Source: JAFAGX01 sp035501575 (GTDB lineage: Bacteria; Acidobacteriota; Terriglobia; Terriglobales; Acidobacteriaceae). From it: a stretch of DNA of 5,232 bases. The stretch spans positions 1 through 5,232 of the forward strand of contig DATJVZ010000027.1 of assembly GCA_035501575.1 (NCBI GenBank), read 5' to 3'. Position 1 is the first letter of the stretch. Every line of letters begins with the position of its first letter. Both the position numbers and the translations under genes were made by a program. This document shows positions 1 through 4,972 of this stretch, one piece after another. The notes below the pieces were generated by a model. It worked only from the letters and a program-made list of their open reading frames with translations, was not told where the DNA came from and made no database searches.

Positions 1-249
1 CGACTTGAAATCGGGAGGATCACACTTAGCATTCTGATGAATGTGGATGGCATGCTCTCCGGGAGGAAGGTTCTTGAGGTCGAGCTTGAGCTTCACACCT
101 TGCCCTGCCGCCGTTATCTTCACCGTTCCCACGTCCGCGCCTTGAGCGTTCTTCATCTGGACAATGATGGCCTTACTTTTAGCCTGTGCGGCAACCGCAA
201 TCGCGAGCACACCGTACAATACCGCGGCAAGCGTGAGATAAGTTTTCAT
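1..249 (-). CDS. sodC: Periplasmic Cu/Zn superoxide dismutase, N-terminal part (cut by window edge)
   Basis: The first 83 codons of a SodC-type enzyme, which converts superoxide to oxygen and hydrogen peroxide in the periplasm. The ATG at 249 is preceded by AGGAGA (256-261 on the plus strand) at 6 nt. Residues 1-23 form a Sec signal: Lys2, a hydrophobic core, and likely cleavage after Ala-Gln-Ala. The first beta strands follow, then GEHAIHIH at 64-71, where His69 and His71 match the family's first two copper ligands. Cys76 matches the conserved disulfide cysteine, and DPPDFKS (77-83) leads into the usual AGGHFNP segment, which lies outside the window together with the zinc ligands and catalytic Arg. 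The frame is open to base 1. It lies 26 bp after the YCII-like gene on the same strand, so co-transcription is likely. The family call is firm; activity cannot be judged from half a gene. Confidence 0.93.
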   Translation of the reverse strand, partial: MKTYLTLAAVLYGVLAIAVAAQAKSKAIIVQMKNAQGADVGTVKITAAGQGVKLKLDLKNLPPGEHAIHIHQNAKCDPPDFKS

Positions 250-275
250 TCGGCTTCTCCTGTTCGCGAGGAATT

Positions 276-563
276 TTACTCTCTCCGCGGCGCCAGTGTG
301 AAATGCAGTCGCGACCTCGAGGCGGTCTGGAGAATGTAGCCGCCGATGGTTTCCGAAAATGGCCCATCGGTGACCACCGGCTTTGCTCCGGAAAACGACA
401 TCTCGGGCCCCATGCCGGCCGCATGCAGGCCATCGAATGCAGGCAAAACGCCGATCTTCTCGAGGGATTCCAGGTACTTCATCGTGGCGGCAGCGCCGGC
501 GGCATGCGGCAGCTTGTGCGAATTGGGCTGTTCCCGCTCCTTCGTGAGCATCATGAATCGCAT
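276..563 (-). CDS. YCII/DGPF-domain small protein, C-terminally short
   Basis: A 95-residue protein of the YCII-related (DGPF) family. These are ferredoxin-like-fold dimeric proteins of unsettled function, often found beside ECF sigma factors. Family signatures are the N-terminal MRFMML strand, KYLESLEKIGVL (29-40), DGLH (44-47), SFSGAKPVVTDGPF (56-69) and GGY (74-76). The ATG at 563 is supported by AAAGAGG (572-578) at 8 nt. Two oddities appear. The segment between DGPF and GGY is about three residues shorter than usual. After LQTASR the sequence no longer resembles the expected EEA-x-x-WA helix and stops at 95 residues, whereas relatives usually run to about 110-140. Neither alternative frame restores a clear family C-terminus, so this looks truncated or eroded rather than simply frameshifted. 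No sigma factor is adjacent; the downstream neighbour is sodC. Confidence 0.78.
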   Translation of the reverse strand: MRFMMLTKEREQPNSHKLPHAAGAAATMKYLESLEKIGVLPAFDGLHAAGMGPEMSFSGAKPVVTDGPFSETIGGYILQTASRSRLHFTLAPRRE

Positions 564-618
564 AGTTCGTGCCTCTTTCTAAGTTTTCTCCTCTACCGCA
601 AGGTAGGCGTAGTCGAGC

Positions 619-638
619 ATCCTTTATCCTTTATCCTT
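619..638. repeat. 7-bp tandem repeat, unit ATCCTTT
   Basis: The unit ATCCTTT occurs in about 2.8 contiguous copies with no mismatch, read as AAAGGAT on the minus strand. It lies 55-75 bp upstream of the YCII-like gene's start on that gene's strand. Such microrepeats can arise by replication slippage. A promoter-spacing effect is possible but not shown. Confidence 0.7.
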
Positions 639-758
639 CGCCGACTCGGCCAGCAAACTTTTGGCGGTCCGAATCAAGCTTCTATCTACACTCGAACCAG
701 AAGTCGCGGAATCGACAGGTGCTTAGGACTTTATCTAAGGCCCGATGGCGAAACCTAC

Positions 759-794
759 CCCGGTGACCTGTCAATGATGACAGTGTTCTCCGGG
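759..794. repeat. Nested inverted repeat (extended hairpin)
   Basis: The outer arms CCCGG (759-763) and CCGGG (790-794) enclose a perfect inner hairpin, CTGTCA-ATGA-TGACAG (768-783), with an internal loop of 4 and 6 nt between the stems. No T-tract follows on the plus strand, so it is not a standard intrinsic terminator. It could be a structured leader of the propeller transcript, a small RNA element, or a dyad operator with TGTCA/TGACA half-sites. Confidence 0.5.
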
Positions 795-847
795 TAATCC
801 GCATGTTCCCATTCGAGTACGCTCAGCTGGTGCCCCCGGCGGGCGTT

Positions 848-894
848 GGGCAGTTCGAGTTATGACCTGCAGCTGGACTCGCTTCGAGCTGCCC
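848..894. repeat. Imperfect inverted repeat, about 11-bp arms
   Basis: GGGCAGTTCGAG (848-859) pairs with TTCGAGCTGCCC (883-894) over 11 positions, including one G-U pair, around a 23-nt loop that contains the palindrome CAGCTG. It lies 107-153 bp upstream of the propeller start, and only a mildly T-rich stretch follows. Its role is unknown; leader structure or terminator-like function are both possible. Confidence 0.45.
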
Positions 895-985
895 GTTTGC
901 CTTCTTGGTTAATAGCTAGCTCGGGATTTCGCTGCTAACCTAGGAAGGCGTCGCAGGGCGAAACCGCCGGCGGGCGCAACTACTT

Positions 986-990
986 GGAGG
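986..990 (+). promoter_or_regulatory. Shine-Dalgarno that selects a TTG start
   Basis: GGAGG ends 10 nt before the TTG at 1001 and 22 nt before the next in-frame start, ATG at 1013. The spacing to TTG is slightly long but workable, while the spacing to ATG is too long. The AAGAAG before the ATG is only a weak alternative site. Either start leaves a complete signal peptide. Confidence 0.6.
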
Positions 991-1000
991 TCAATTTACC

Positions 1001-2956
1001 TTGGACAAGAAGATGAAAATATTCTGTCGCATCTCATGCTTATTCGTTTTGTCAGCTCTTCTTTCTCCCTCGTTGTGGGCAGGAAGCTGGTTACTTCTCG
1101 GCCCGGATGGTGGAGACGCCCGCAGTCTGGCCTACGATCCCCGCAACCCCGACCACGTCTTCTTAGGAACGAGCACGGGAAGCATGTTTGTCACAAGCAA
1201 TGGCGGACGAAATTGGTCGCGCTTTGCCCATCTCGGCCAAGGCGACAGTTTTGTACTCGATCACATCGTGATTGATCCGCAGAGTCCGGACACCATGTTC
1301 GTTTCCGCCTGGAGCGTCGCAGATCAGCGATCGGGCAACATCTTCCGCTCCCGGGATGGCGGAAAAACCTGGTCGCCTTTGCCGGGAATGCACGCAAGCT
1401 CGGTTCGGGCCTTGGCCATATCCGCCTCCGACTCGCACATCCTTGCCGCAGGTACCCTCGATGGGGTTTTCCGCAGCAAAGACGGGGGAGATACTTGGGA
1501 ACGAATTTCTCCGGCCAGCCAGGCGGAAATCCGGAATATCGAATCGATCGCCATTGACCCGAAAGATCCGAATGTGATTTACGCGGGAACCTGGCACCTC
1601 GCCTGGAAGACCAGCGATGGCGGAGCGACTTGGCATCACATCAACAAGGGGATGATCGACGACTCCGATGTTTTCTCGATCATTGTCGATCCGTCCAATC
1701 CCGAGGTAGTGTACGCCAGCGCCTGTTCGGGGATTTATAAGAGCAACCTGGCCGGCGAGCTCTTTCAGAAGATCCAGGGTATTCCTTTTTCCGCGCGTCG
1801 TACGCGCATCCTGAAGCAGGACCCGGCCGATTCGAATGTGGTTTATGCCGGGACAACGCAAGGACTCTGGAAAACCGTCGATGCCGGCAAGACCTGGAAG
1901 CAGATAAGCAATTCCGAAACTGTCGTGAACGATGTCCTAGTTGATCCGCGAAATTCCTCGCATTTGCTTCTGGCGACGGACCGTGGTGGTGTGATAACAA
2001 GCAGCGACGGCGGTTCGAGTTTTTTGTCGTCCAATCACGGCTACACTCATCGCCAGGTAACTACCATTCTCGCCGATAAGAACGCACCTGGCACGATCTT
2101 GGTGGGCGTCGCCAATGACCGGGAGTGGGGAGGGGTATTTTCCATTCGGGTTGACGGACAGCAATGGCAGCAGAGAAGCACCGGACTCGGCGGCCGAGAT
2201 GTGTTTGCCCTCAAACAGGCTGCCAACGGAGCTCTCATCGCGGGTACGAACCGGGGCATTTTCATCTTGGATCGTAACGGCAGCGCGTGGCGTTCCATTA
2301 ACAACGTGCGCGGTGAAGATCCGCCTTCCTCGGCGAAGGGTGCAAGAAAAAAGAGTCCAGCCGCCGCACCGGCCGCTGTCCTGCGGGAGGCGAAAGTCAA
2401 CGACATCGAGATCGCATCCGATCGCTGGCTAGCAGCAACCGCAGTAGGTTTGTTCGTCAGCACGGATGAAGGCAAAAGCTGGATTGGCGGGCCGGTCCTC
2501 GAGCGGAAAGATTTTATCGGCGTGCAGTCCCAGAAAGGACTGGTAGCTGCCGCCACCCGCACCGAGATCTTGGTGTCCCAAGATGGGGGCATGAACTGGC
2601 AGCCGGCTCCGTTACCATTCAAGCTGACCAGTATCCGCGGGGTCACGGTAACCCCGCAAACGGAAATCCTGGTCGTATCCCGGGAAGGGGCGTACCGGAG
2701 TTCCGATGCCGGAAAAACCTTTGAGCGCATGCTCAACGGCTTGCCGAATGAGGACCTCAGTTCGATTTACTACGATGAGTCGGGCCAGGCCTTGCTCGCC
2801 ACCAGCTTATCGAGCGGTGTGATTTATACAAGCGATGACGGTGGACGAACTTGGCGGCACGGGTTGGACTCGGGTTATCCGCTCCGCCGCATCAAAGAGG
2901 TGCAGGGCCGCCTTGTAGCCGCGACGCCGTTTGACGGCGTCATCATCCAGCAATAA
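1001..2956 (+). CDS. Exported Asp-box (BNR/VPS10-like) beta-propeller protein
   Basis: A 651-residue secreted or periplasmic protein. Residues 1-27 are a Sec signal: a KKMK start, a hydrophobic core, and likely cleavage after LWA. The rest is a series of blades carrying Asp-boxes (S/T-x-D-x-G-x-T-W), with clear copies near residues 65-72, 117-124, 159-166, 204-211, 292-299, 334-341, 487-494, 526-533, 567-574 and 610-618. Degenerate copies lie near 248-255, 383-389 and 423-430. Recurrent IDP-x-x-P-x-x-(V/I)-(Y/F)-AGT segments are typical of sortilin/YCF48-like and BNR-repeat proteins. About 13 blades suggests two propellers. A low-complexity stretch at about 437-460, rich in Pro, Ala, Ser and Lys, probably links them. 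No glycosidase catalytic residues, C-terminal sorting domain or lipobox is recognisable, so BNR here means fold, not sialidase activity. Substrate or partner is unknown. It appears monocistronic. Confidence 0.88.
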   Translation: MDKKMKIFCRISCLFVLSALLSPSLWAGSWLLLGPDGGDARSLAYDPRNPDHVFLGTSTGSMFVTSNGGRNWSRFAHLGQGDSFVLDHIVIDPQSPDTMFVSAWSVADQRSGNIFRSRDGGKTWSPLPGMHASSVRALAISASDSHILAAGTLDGVFRSKDGGDTWERISPASQAEIRNIESIAIDPKDPNVIYAGTWHLAWKTSDGGATWHHINKGMIDDSDVFSIIVDPSNPEVVYASACSGIYKSNLAGELFQKIQGIPFSARRTRILKQDPADSNVVYAGTTQGLWKTVDAGKTWKQISNSETVVNDVLVDPRNSSHLLLATDRGGVITSSDGGSSFLSSNHGYTHRQVTTILADKNAPGTILVGVANDREWGGVFSIRVDGQQWQQRSTGLGGRDVFALKQAANGALIAGTNRGIFILDRNGSAWRSINNVRGEDPPSSAKGARKKSPAAAPAAVLREAKVNDIEIASDRWLAATAVGLFVSTDEGKSWIGGPVLERKDFIGVQSQKGLVAAATRTEILVSQDGGMNWQPAPLPFKLTSIRGVTVTPQTEILVVSREGAYRSSDAGKTFERMLNGLPNEDLSSIYYDESGQALLATSLSSGVIYTSDDGGRTWRHGLDSGYPLRRIKEVQGRLVAATPFDGVIIQQ

Positions 2957-2957
2957 A

Positions 2958-2983
2958 GTTCTGCCGCGATTCACCGGCGGAAC
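2958..2983. terminator. Hairpin between convergent genes, possible terminator
   Basis: GTTCTGCCG (2958-2966) pairs with CGGCGGAAC (2975-2983) in a 9-bp stem with one G-U pair and an 8-nt loop, starting one base after the propeller stop codon. On the plus strand no T-tract follows. Read on the minus strand it is followed by TTTATT, which suits termination of the 40-residue gene at 3010-3132. Its place between convergent genes supports a shared terminator, but the T-tract is poor. Confidence 0.45.
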
Positions 2984-3009
2984 CATGAAATGTGAACGGT
3001 CGGGAGAAG

Positions 3010-3132
3010 CTACTTTAAGAAGTGGCTCTTGGCGGCTACCCAGCTCAGCAGGACTAGTGCGCTGAAGCTGGACACGATTACGACTGCCGCTTTGGCAATG
3101 GCCAGCGTGAATTCGTCATCAAATCCCATCAT
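3010..3132 (-). CDS. Small single-pass membrane protein, 40 residues
   Basis: This frame starts at tandem ATG codons (3132 and 3129) and ends at TAG (3012-3010). A purine-rich GATGAGGG lies about 4 nt upstream, a good Shine-Dalgarno position. The protein opens with an acidic segment (Asp5, Asp6, Glu7). A hydrophobic stretch of about 25 residues follows (9-34, with ALVLLSWVAA at its end) and contains one Lys at 14. It finishes with a basic tail (Lys35, His37, Lys40). The charge pattern predicts an extracytoplasmic N-terminus and a cytoplasmic C-terminus. I do not recognise a family. It is convergent with the propeller gene across a hairpin and has no same-strand partner nearby. Support is the ribosome-binding site plus the protein-like composition; chance is still possible at this length. 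It could be a small subunit or regulator of a membrane complex, but nothing here names one. Confidence 0.58.
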   Translation of the reverse strand: MMGFDDEFTLAIAKAAVVIVSSFSALVLLSWVAAKSHFLK

Positions 3133-3234
3133 ACTGCCCTCATCCCCGCCAGCTTTTGCTCTGGCAGCGTGCAGCCGTTGCTGCTTACTTGGATCTTAGA
3201 GAGGGTTCGATTCCCAAGGAACTGGCAGAAGTTA

Positions 3235-3262
3235 CAGCGAATCGGTTGCTGAATTTTTTTTT
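3235..3262 (+). terminator. Weak stem followed by a T9 run
   Basis: CAGCGA (3235-3240) pairs with TTGCTG (3246-3251) as a 6-bp stem with one G-U pair and a 5-nt loop. Two A's follow, then nine T's (3254-3262). This is terminator-like on the plus strand, but the stem is weak and no plus-strand gene ends nearby. It could stop read-through from the propeller gene, or the A/T run could act as an upstream promoter element for the gene at 3344. Confidence 0.3.
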
Positions 3263-3275
3263 ACGCGACGCTATG

Positions 3276-3287
3276 ACTGTTGACAGT
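3276..3287. promoter_or_regulatory. 12-bp dyad containing a consensus -35 hexamer
   Basis: ACTGT-TG-ACAGT is a perfect inverted repeat, and its centre and right arm contain TTGACA (3280-3285), the sigma-70 -35 consensus. It lies 57-68 bp upstream of the gene at 3344. However, no good -10 hexamer sits 16-18 bp downstream; CTATCT at 3310 is 24 bp away. So it is a candidate operator or promoter element only. Confidence 0.3.
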
Positions 3288-3343
3288 TTCGGGTGCCGTA
3301 CGCTCGCCGCTATCTTCGGGTCTTGCTTGGGAAAGGGGGGCTC

Positions 3344-3562
3344 ATGTTCATCGTGGGAAACAGCGAATATCCTCGAAACCGGCCAGAGATGACGAGCACC
3401 CTTTGGCATTGCCAGAGATGTGACTCGTTCGTTTCCATCCATTCCGCCAAAGTCATACACGAGACATTTTGCCCAATGTGCTTCGATACCGAGCTTGAAT
3501 TCTGTGGAACATTCGAGAGTCTCCTAGAAAGTCTCGTGGGGCGGAAGCTCAGCGACGCCTGA
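3344..3562 (+). CDS. Small four-cysteine zinc-ribbon-like protein (72 residues)
   Basis: A small, probably cytoplasmic protein with two CxxC knuckles: Cys23/Cys26 in LWHCQRC and Cys43/Cys46 in FCPMC, 16 residues apart. This is the layout of a rubredoxin-like zinc ribbon. The C-terminal part, LEFCGTFESLL (51-61), adds a fifth Cys (54) and a short helix. An ATG exists upstream at 3293, but the ATG at 3344 directly follows a strong purine tract (AAAGGGGGG, 3332-3340) and is preferred; ATG at 3389 would still keep both knuckles. No DNA-binding or catalytic domain accompanies the ribbon, and I recognise no named family. A second unrelated Cys4 mini-protein follows 342 bp downstream on the same strand. 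Metal binding is inferred from cysteine spacing; the role is unknown. Confidence 0.7.
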   Translation: MFIVGNSEYPRNRPEMTSTLWHCQRCDSFVSIHSAKVIHETFCPMCFDTELEFCGTFESLLESLVGRKLSDA

Positions 3563-3904
3563 GAGAGTCGGCTGCAGCTAAACTCATCGGCCGAACGACA
3601 TCGCTTGCTGCGAGCAGATTTCGTCCGAGCGTGATTGCGATCCTGCGGAAAGGCTTCTGCGATGGCGCGGCCCGCGAAAATACGATTCCGCTCCGCCTGC
3701 GCTACCGACAGTGGTCGCTTACCTGACGAACGGCACAGCCATGTGCCCATGGGAACGCATTTGGCAAGCGAGTAAAGCCTCGTTTGGCTTGCAATCTGGC
3801 GTGCTTGTGAGTATGAGTATAAGAGGGGATCCATTGTAACGGGGGATCGGTAAGCAGCGATGCTCTTCACCGGTTCACTTATACCAAGATGGAGTAATCT
3901 GCGA
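3563..3904. other. Gene-free region between the two Cys4 genes
   Basis: I see no convincing gene here. A long minus-strand frame crossing it (3310-3915) is a shadow. It contains the 8-bp palindrome TCGGCCGA near 3589 and an imperfect hairpin at 3764-3792: GCAAG-CGAG, loop TAAAGC, CTCG, a 5-nt bulge, then CTTGC. A weak promoter candidate is TTGCAA (3789-3794), a 17-bp spacer and TATGAG (3812-3817), about 90 bp before the gene at 3905; each hexamer matches consensus at four of six positions. Confidence 0.5.
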
Positions 3905-4105
3905 ATGCCGTGCAAATCGTGCGGGTCACCTAATCAAAGCACATTCAGCGCCGAGATGAATATCCATCTCCCCGGCCGGGAAGGTCTGGACAAACCCACG
4001 GTCTGGATATTTCCCGAGCTATTGGTTTGTCTGGATTGTGGTTTCGCCCTGTGTCTGATTCCCGAAGCCGAGTTGCCGAAACTGGCGCGGGGTGCCGCGG
4101 CTTAG
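3905..4105 (+). CDS. Small CxxC...CxxC protein (66 residues), zinc-binding candidate
   Basis: It begins MPCKSCGS, with Cys3/Cys6, and has a second knuckle, VCLDCG, at Cys42/Cys45. Between them lies a 35-residue segment with IHLPG (20-24) and DKPTVWIFPELLV (29-41), then a short C-terminal helix (PEAELPKLARG). The pattern matches small acidobacterial hypothetical proteins as I remember them; I could not check this. The ATG at 3905 has GGAG (3891-3894) 10 nt upstream and starts exactly at the first knuckle, so it is preferred over the in-frame ATG at 3860, which lacks a good ribosome-binding site. The stop TAG overlaps the stop of the convergent response regulator. It is probably cytoplasmic. 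The role is unknown; redox, metal sensing or protein-protein contact are all possible. Confidence 0.8.
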   Translation: MPCKSCGSPNQSTFSAEMNIHLPGREGLDKPTVWIFPELLVCLDCGFALCLIPEAELPKLARGAAA

Positions 4106-4575
4106 TGTTTCAGGCTGCTTCGCTGAACCAGGGGCGGGCGTTTGCCGTTGCTTGGCTCGCAACCGTCGCGACCAACCAAACTGGCGCTCACAAATCGCTT
4201 ACCTTGAAAAACCGCTTCGATAGCGGGCAAGAGTTCCCGGGCGGCATCGGCCTTGAGCACATATCCACCTGCCCCGGTCGACAAGGCTTCTTGGGCAATG
4301 TCCGCGGAACGATTTTCACTCAGGAACAGGATGCGCGACCGCGAGACACGATCAAGAATTCGTCTGGCGGCTTCGATTCCGTTCAGCATAGGCAGTCCAA
4401 CATCCATGAGGATGAGGTCCGGTTGCAGCTCTTCGGCTTTCTCAACTGCGACGAGGCCATCCGACACTTCAGCGAGGATCTCGAATTCCGGCCGTTGGTG
4501 GAGCGTCGAAGCAACAAAGCGACGCCAAGACTCGAAATCGTCCACCAGGAGAATCCGCACGGTTGACTTGGGCAA
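4102..4575 (-). CDS. Receiver-only response regulator
   Basis: A 157-residue CheY-like/NarL-type receiver. The acidic pair is Asp12/Asp13 (LLVDDFE), the phosphoacceptor is Asp58 (LILMDVGLP), the switch Ser is Ser86 (ILFLSEN), and the conserved Lys is Lys108 (GYVLKAD). All key residues are present, so it should accept phosphate from a histidine kinase. After about residue 130 (FVSASL) only a polar tail remains. No helix-turn-helix or enzymatic output domain follows, so it probably acts through protein contacts or a phosphorelay. The start is TTG at 4575: an in-frame TGA (4593-4591) precludes extension, GGAGG sits 4 nt upstream, and the only other early candidate, GTG at 4560, is 19 nt from that site. 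No histidine kinase is in the window. Its 3' end overlaps the Cys4 gene at 3905-4105 by 4 bp. Confidence 0.9.
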   Translation of the reverse strand: MPKSTVRILLVDDFESWRRFVASTLHQRPEFEILAEVSDGLVAVEKAEELQPDLILMDVGLPMLNGIEAARRILDRVSRSRILFLSENRSADIAQEALSTGAGGYVLKADAARELLPAIEAVFQGKRFVSASLVGRDGCEPSNGKRPPLVQRSSLKH

Positions 4576-4579
4576 GAAA

Positions 4580-4584
4580 CCTCC
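4580..4584 (-). promoter_or_regulatory. Shine-Dalgarno fixing a TTG start
   Basis: Read on the minus strand, this is GGAGG, TTTC, then TTG. Together with the in-frame stop at 4593-4591, it makes the TTG at 4575 the most likely start of the response regulator. Confidence 0.65.
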
Positions 4585-4873
4585 ACTGGTTCAAACCCCC
4601 GTCTCCAGCCATAGTTGCTCGAAGGAATTGGGGTTCCCAGGGACACGATGGGAGGTCCTGCAAGATGAACATCTTCCGGCCGAGATTTCGTTCGAAAACG
4701 CCCTCCACATTCCCGTCTGAAGGTATGCCTGACGGTACAGAGCATCGGGCAATCGAGTCGGCTGAAAGCGCCCGTCTGACGCGGCGCTCGCCATCACTGA
4801 CACTTTTGCCAGTATGCAAACCACGCCTGCCTTTTTAGCATTCCCCCTGACAAGCTGAACCGGTCTCATACGG

Positions 4874-4929
4874 GGCTTCCGGTATCGGTTGGAAGTAAGT
4901 CTGTGGGTCCCCTTAGGGAAGCCATTTTT
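4874..4929 (+). promoter_or_regulatory. Attenuator-like competing stems ahead of the OMP gene
   Basis: GGCTTCC (4874-4880) can pair perfectly with GGAAGCC (4917-4923), which is followed by ATTTTT (4924-4929), a terminator-like arrangement with a long 36-nt loop. Part of the same left arm, CTTCC (4876-4880), can instead pair with GGAAG (4891-4895). The two pairings exclude each other, as in attenuators. Stems are short, so chance is a real alternative. Confidence 0.25.
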
Positions 4930-4972
4930 GAACTCAGCCAGACGCGGCTCAGAAGAAAGAGAGTACATCAAC

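Larger units (their letters stand above)
564..1000. other. Gene-free region with repeats and stem-loops
   Basis: This gap lies between the minus-strand YCII/sodC pair and the plus-strand propeller gene, so both promoters should be here. Short frames exist on both strands, but none has a ribosome-binding site, family motif or plausible composition. I found no confident -35/-10 pair. The region carries a 7-bp tandem repeat (619-638) and three inverted repeats (722-739, 759-794, 848-894), listed separately. A weak 5-bp hairpin, CTTAG/CTAAG, lies at 722-739. An 8-bp palindrome CGCCGGCG lies just upstream of the propeller gene's ribosome-binding site. Confidence 0.6.
4576..4972. other. Divergent intergenic region
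   Basis: It separates the minus-strand response regulator from the plus-strand outer-membrane protein, so it should hold both promoters. Overlapping frames on both strands show no family features and are taken as noise. I found no confident promoter. A 16-bp dyad TTTGC-N6-GCAAA lies at 4805-4820. Competing inverted repeats lie at 4874-4929. Confidence 0.5.

Noticed and set aside
250..345. Frameshift explanation for the short YCII C-terminus
   Set aside because: Both alternative frames were read. One runs straight into sodC with no stop and the other gives an Arg-rich sequence; neither restores a clear YCII C-terminal helix, so a simple one-base error is not supported.
303..797. Plus-strand 164-residue frame over the YCII gene
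   Set aside because: It is antisense to the YCII-family gene over much of its length, has Arg/Gly-rich shadow composition, no ribosome-binding site and no motif.
1163..1861. Minus-strand 232-residue frame inside the propeller gene
   Set aside because: It mirrors the repeated Asp-box coding sequence and has no ribosome-binding site or domain; the opposite strand is clearly the real gene.
2047..2736. Minus-strand 229-residue frame inside the propeller gene
   Set aside because: It is an antisense shadow of the C-terminal propeller, with no recognisable features.
3201..3228. GGTTCGATTCCC, resembling a tRNA T-arm
   Set aside because: Only three base pairs of T-stem form, no matching 5' acceptor strand, D-arm or anticodon arm is present upstream, and no CCA-side pairing is found.
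3156..3392. Plus-strand 78-residue frame overlapping the first Cys4 gene
   Set aside because: No Shine-Dalgarno precedes it, and the overlap with the better supported CxxC frame makes it an unlikely gene.
3310..3915. Minus-strand 201-residue frame across the Cys4 genes
   Set aside because: It has Ser/Arg-rich composition typical of a shadow frame, no domain, and conflicts with the better supported plus-strand gene at 3344-3562.
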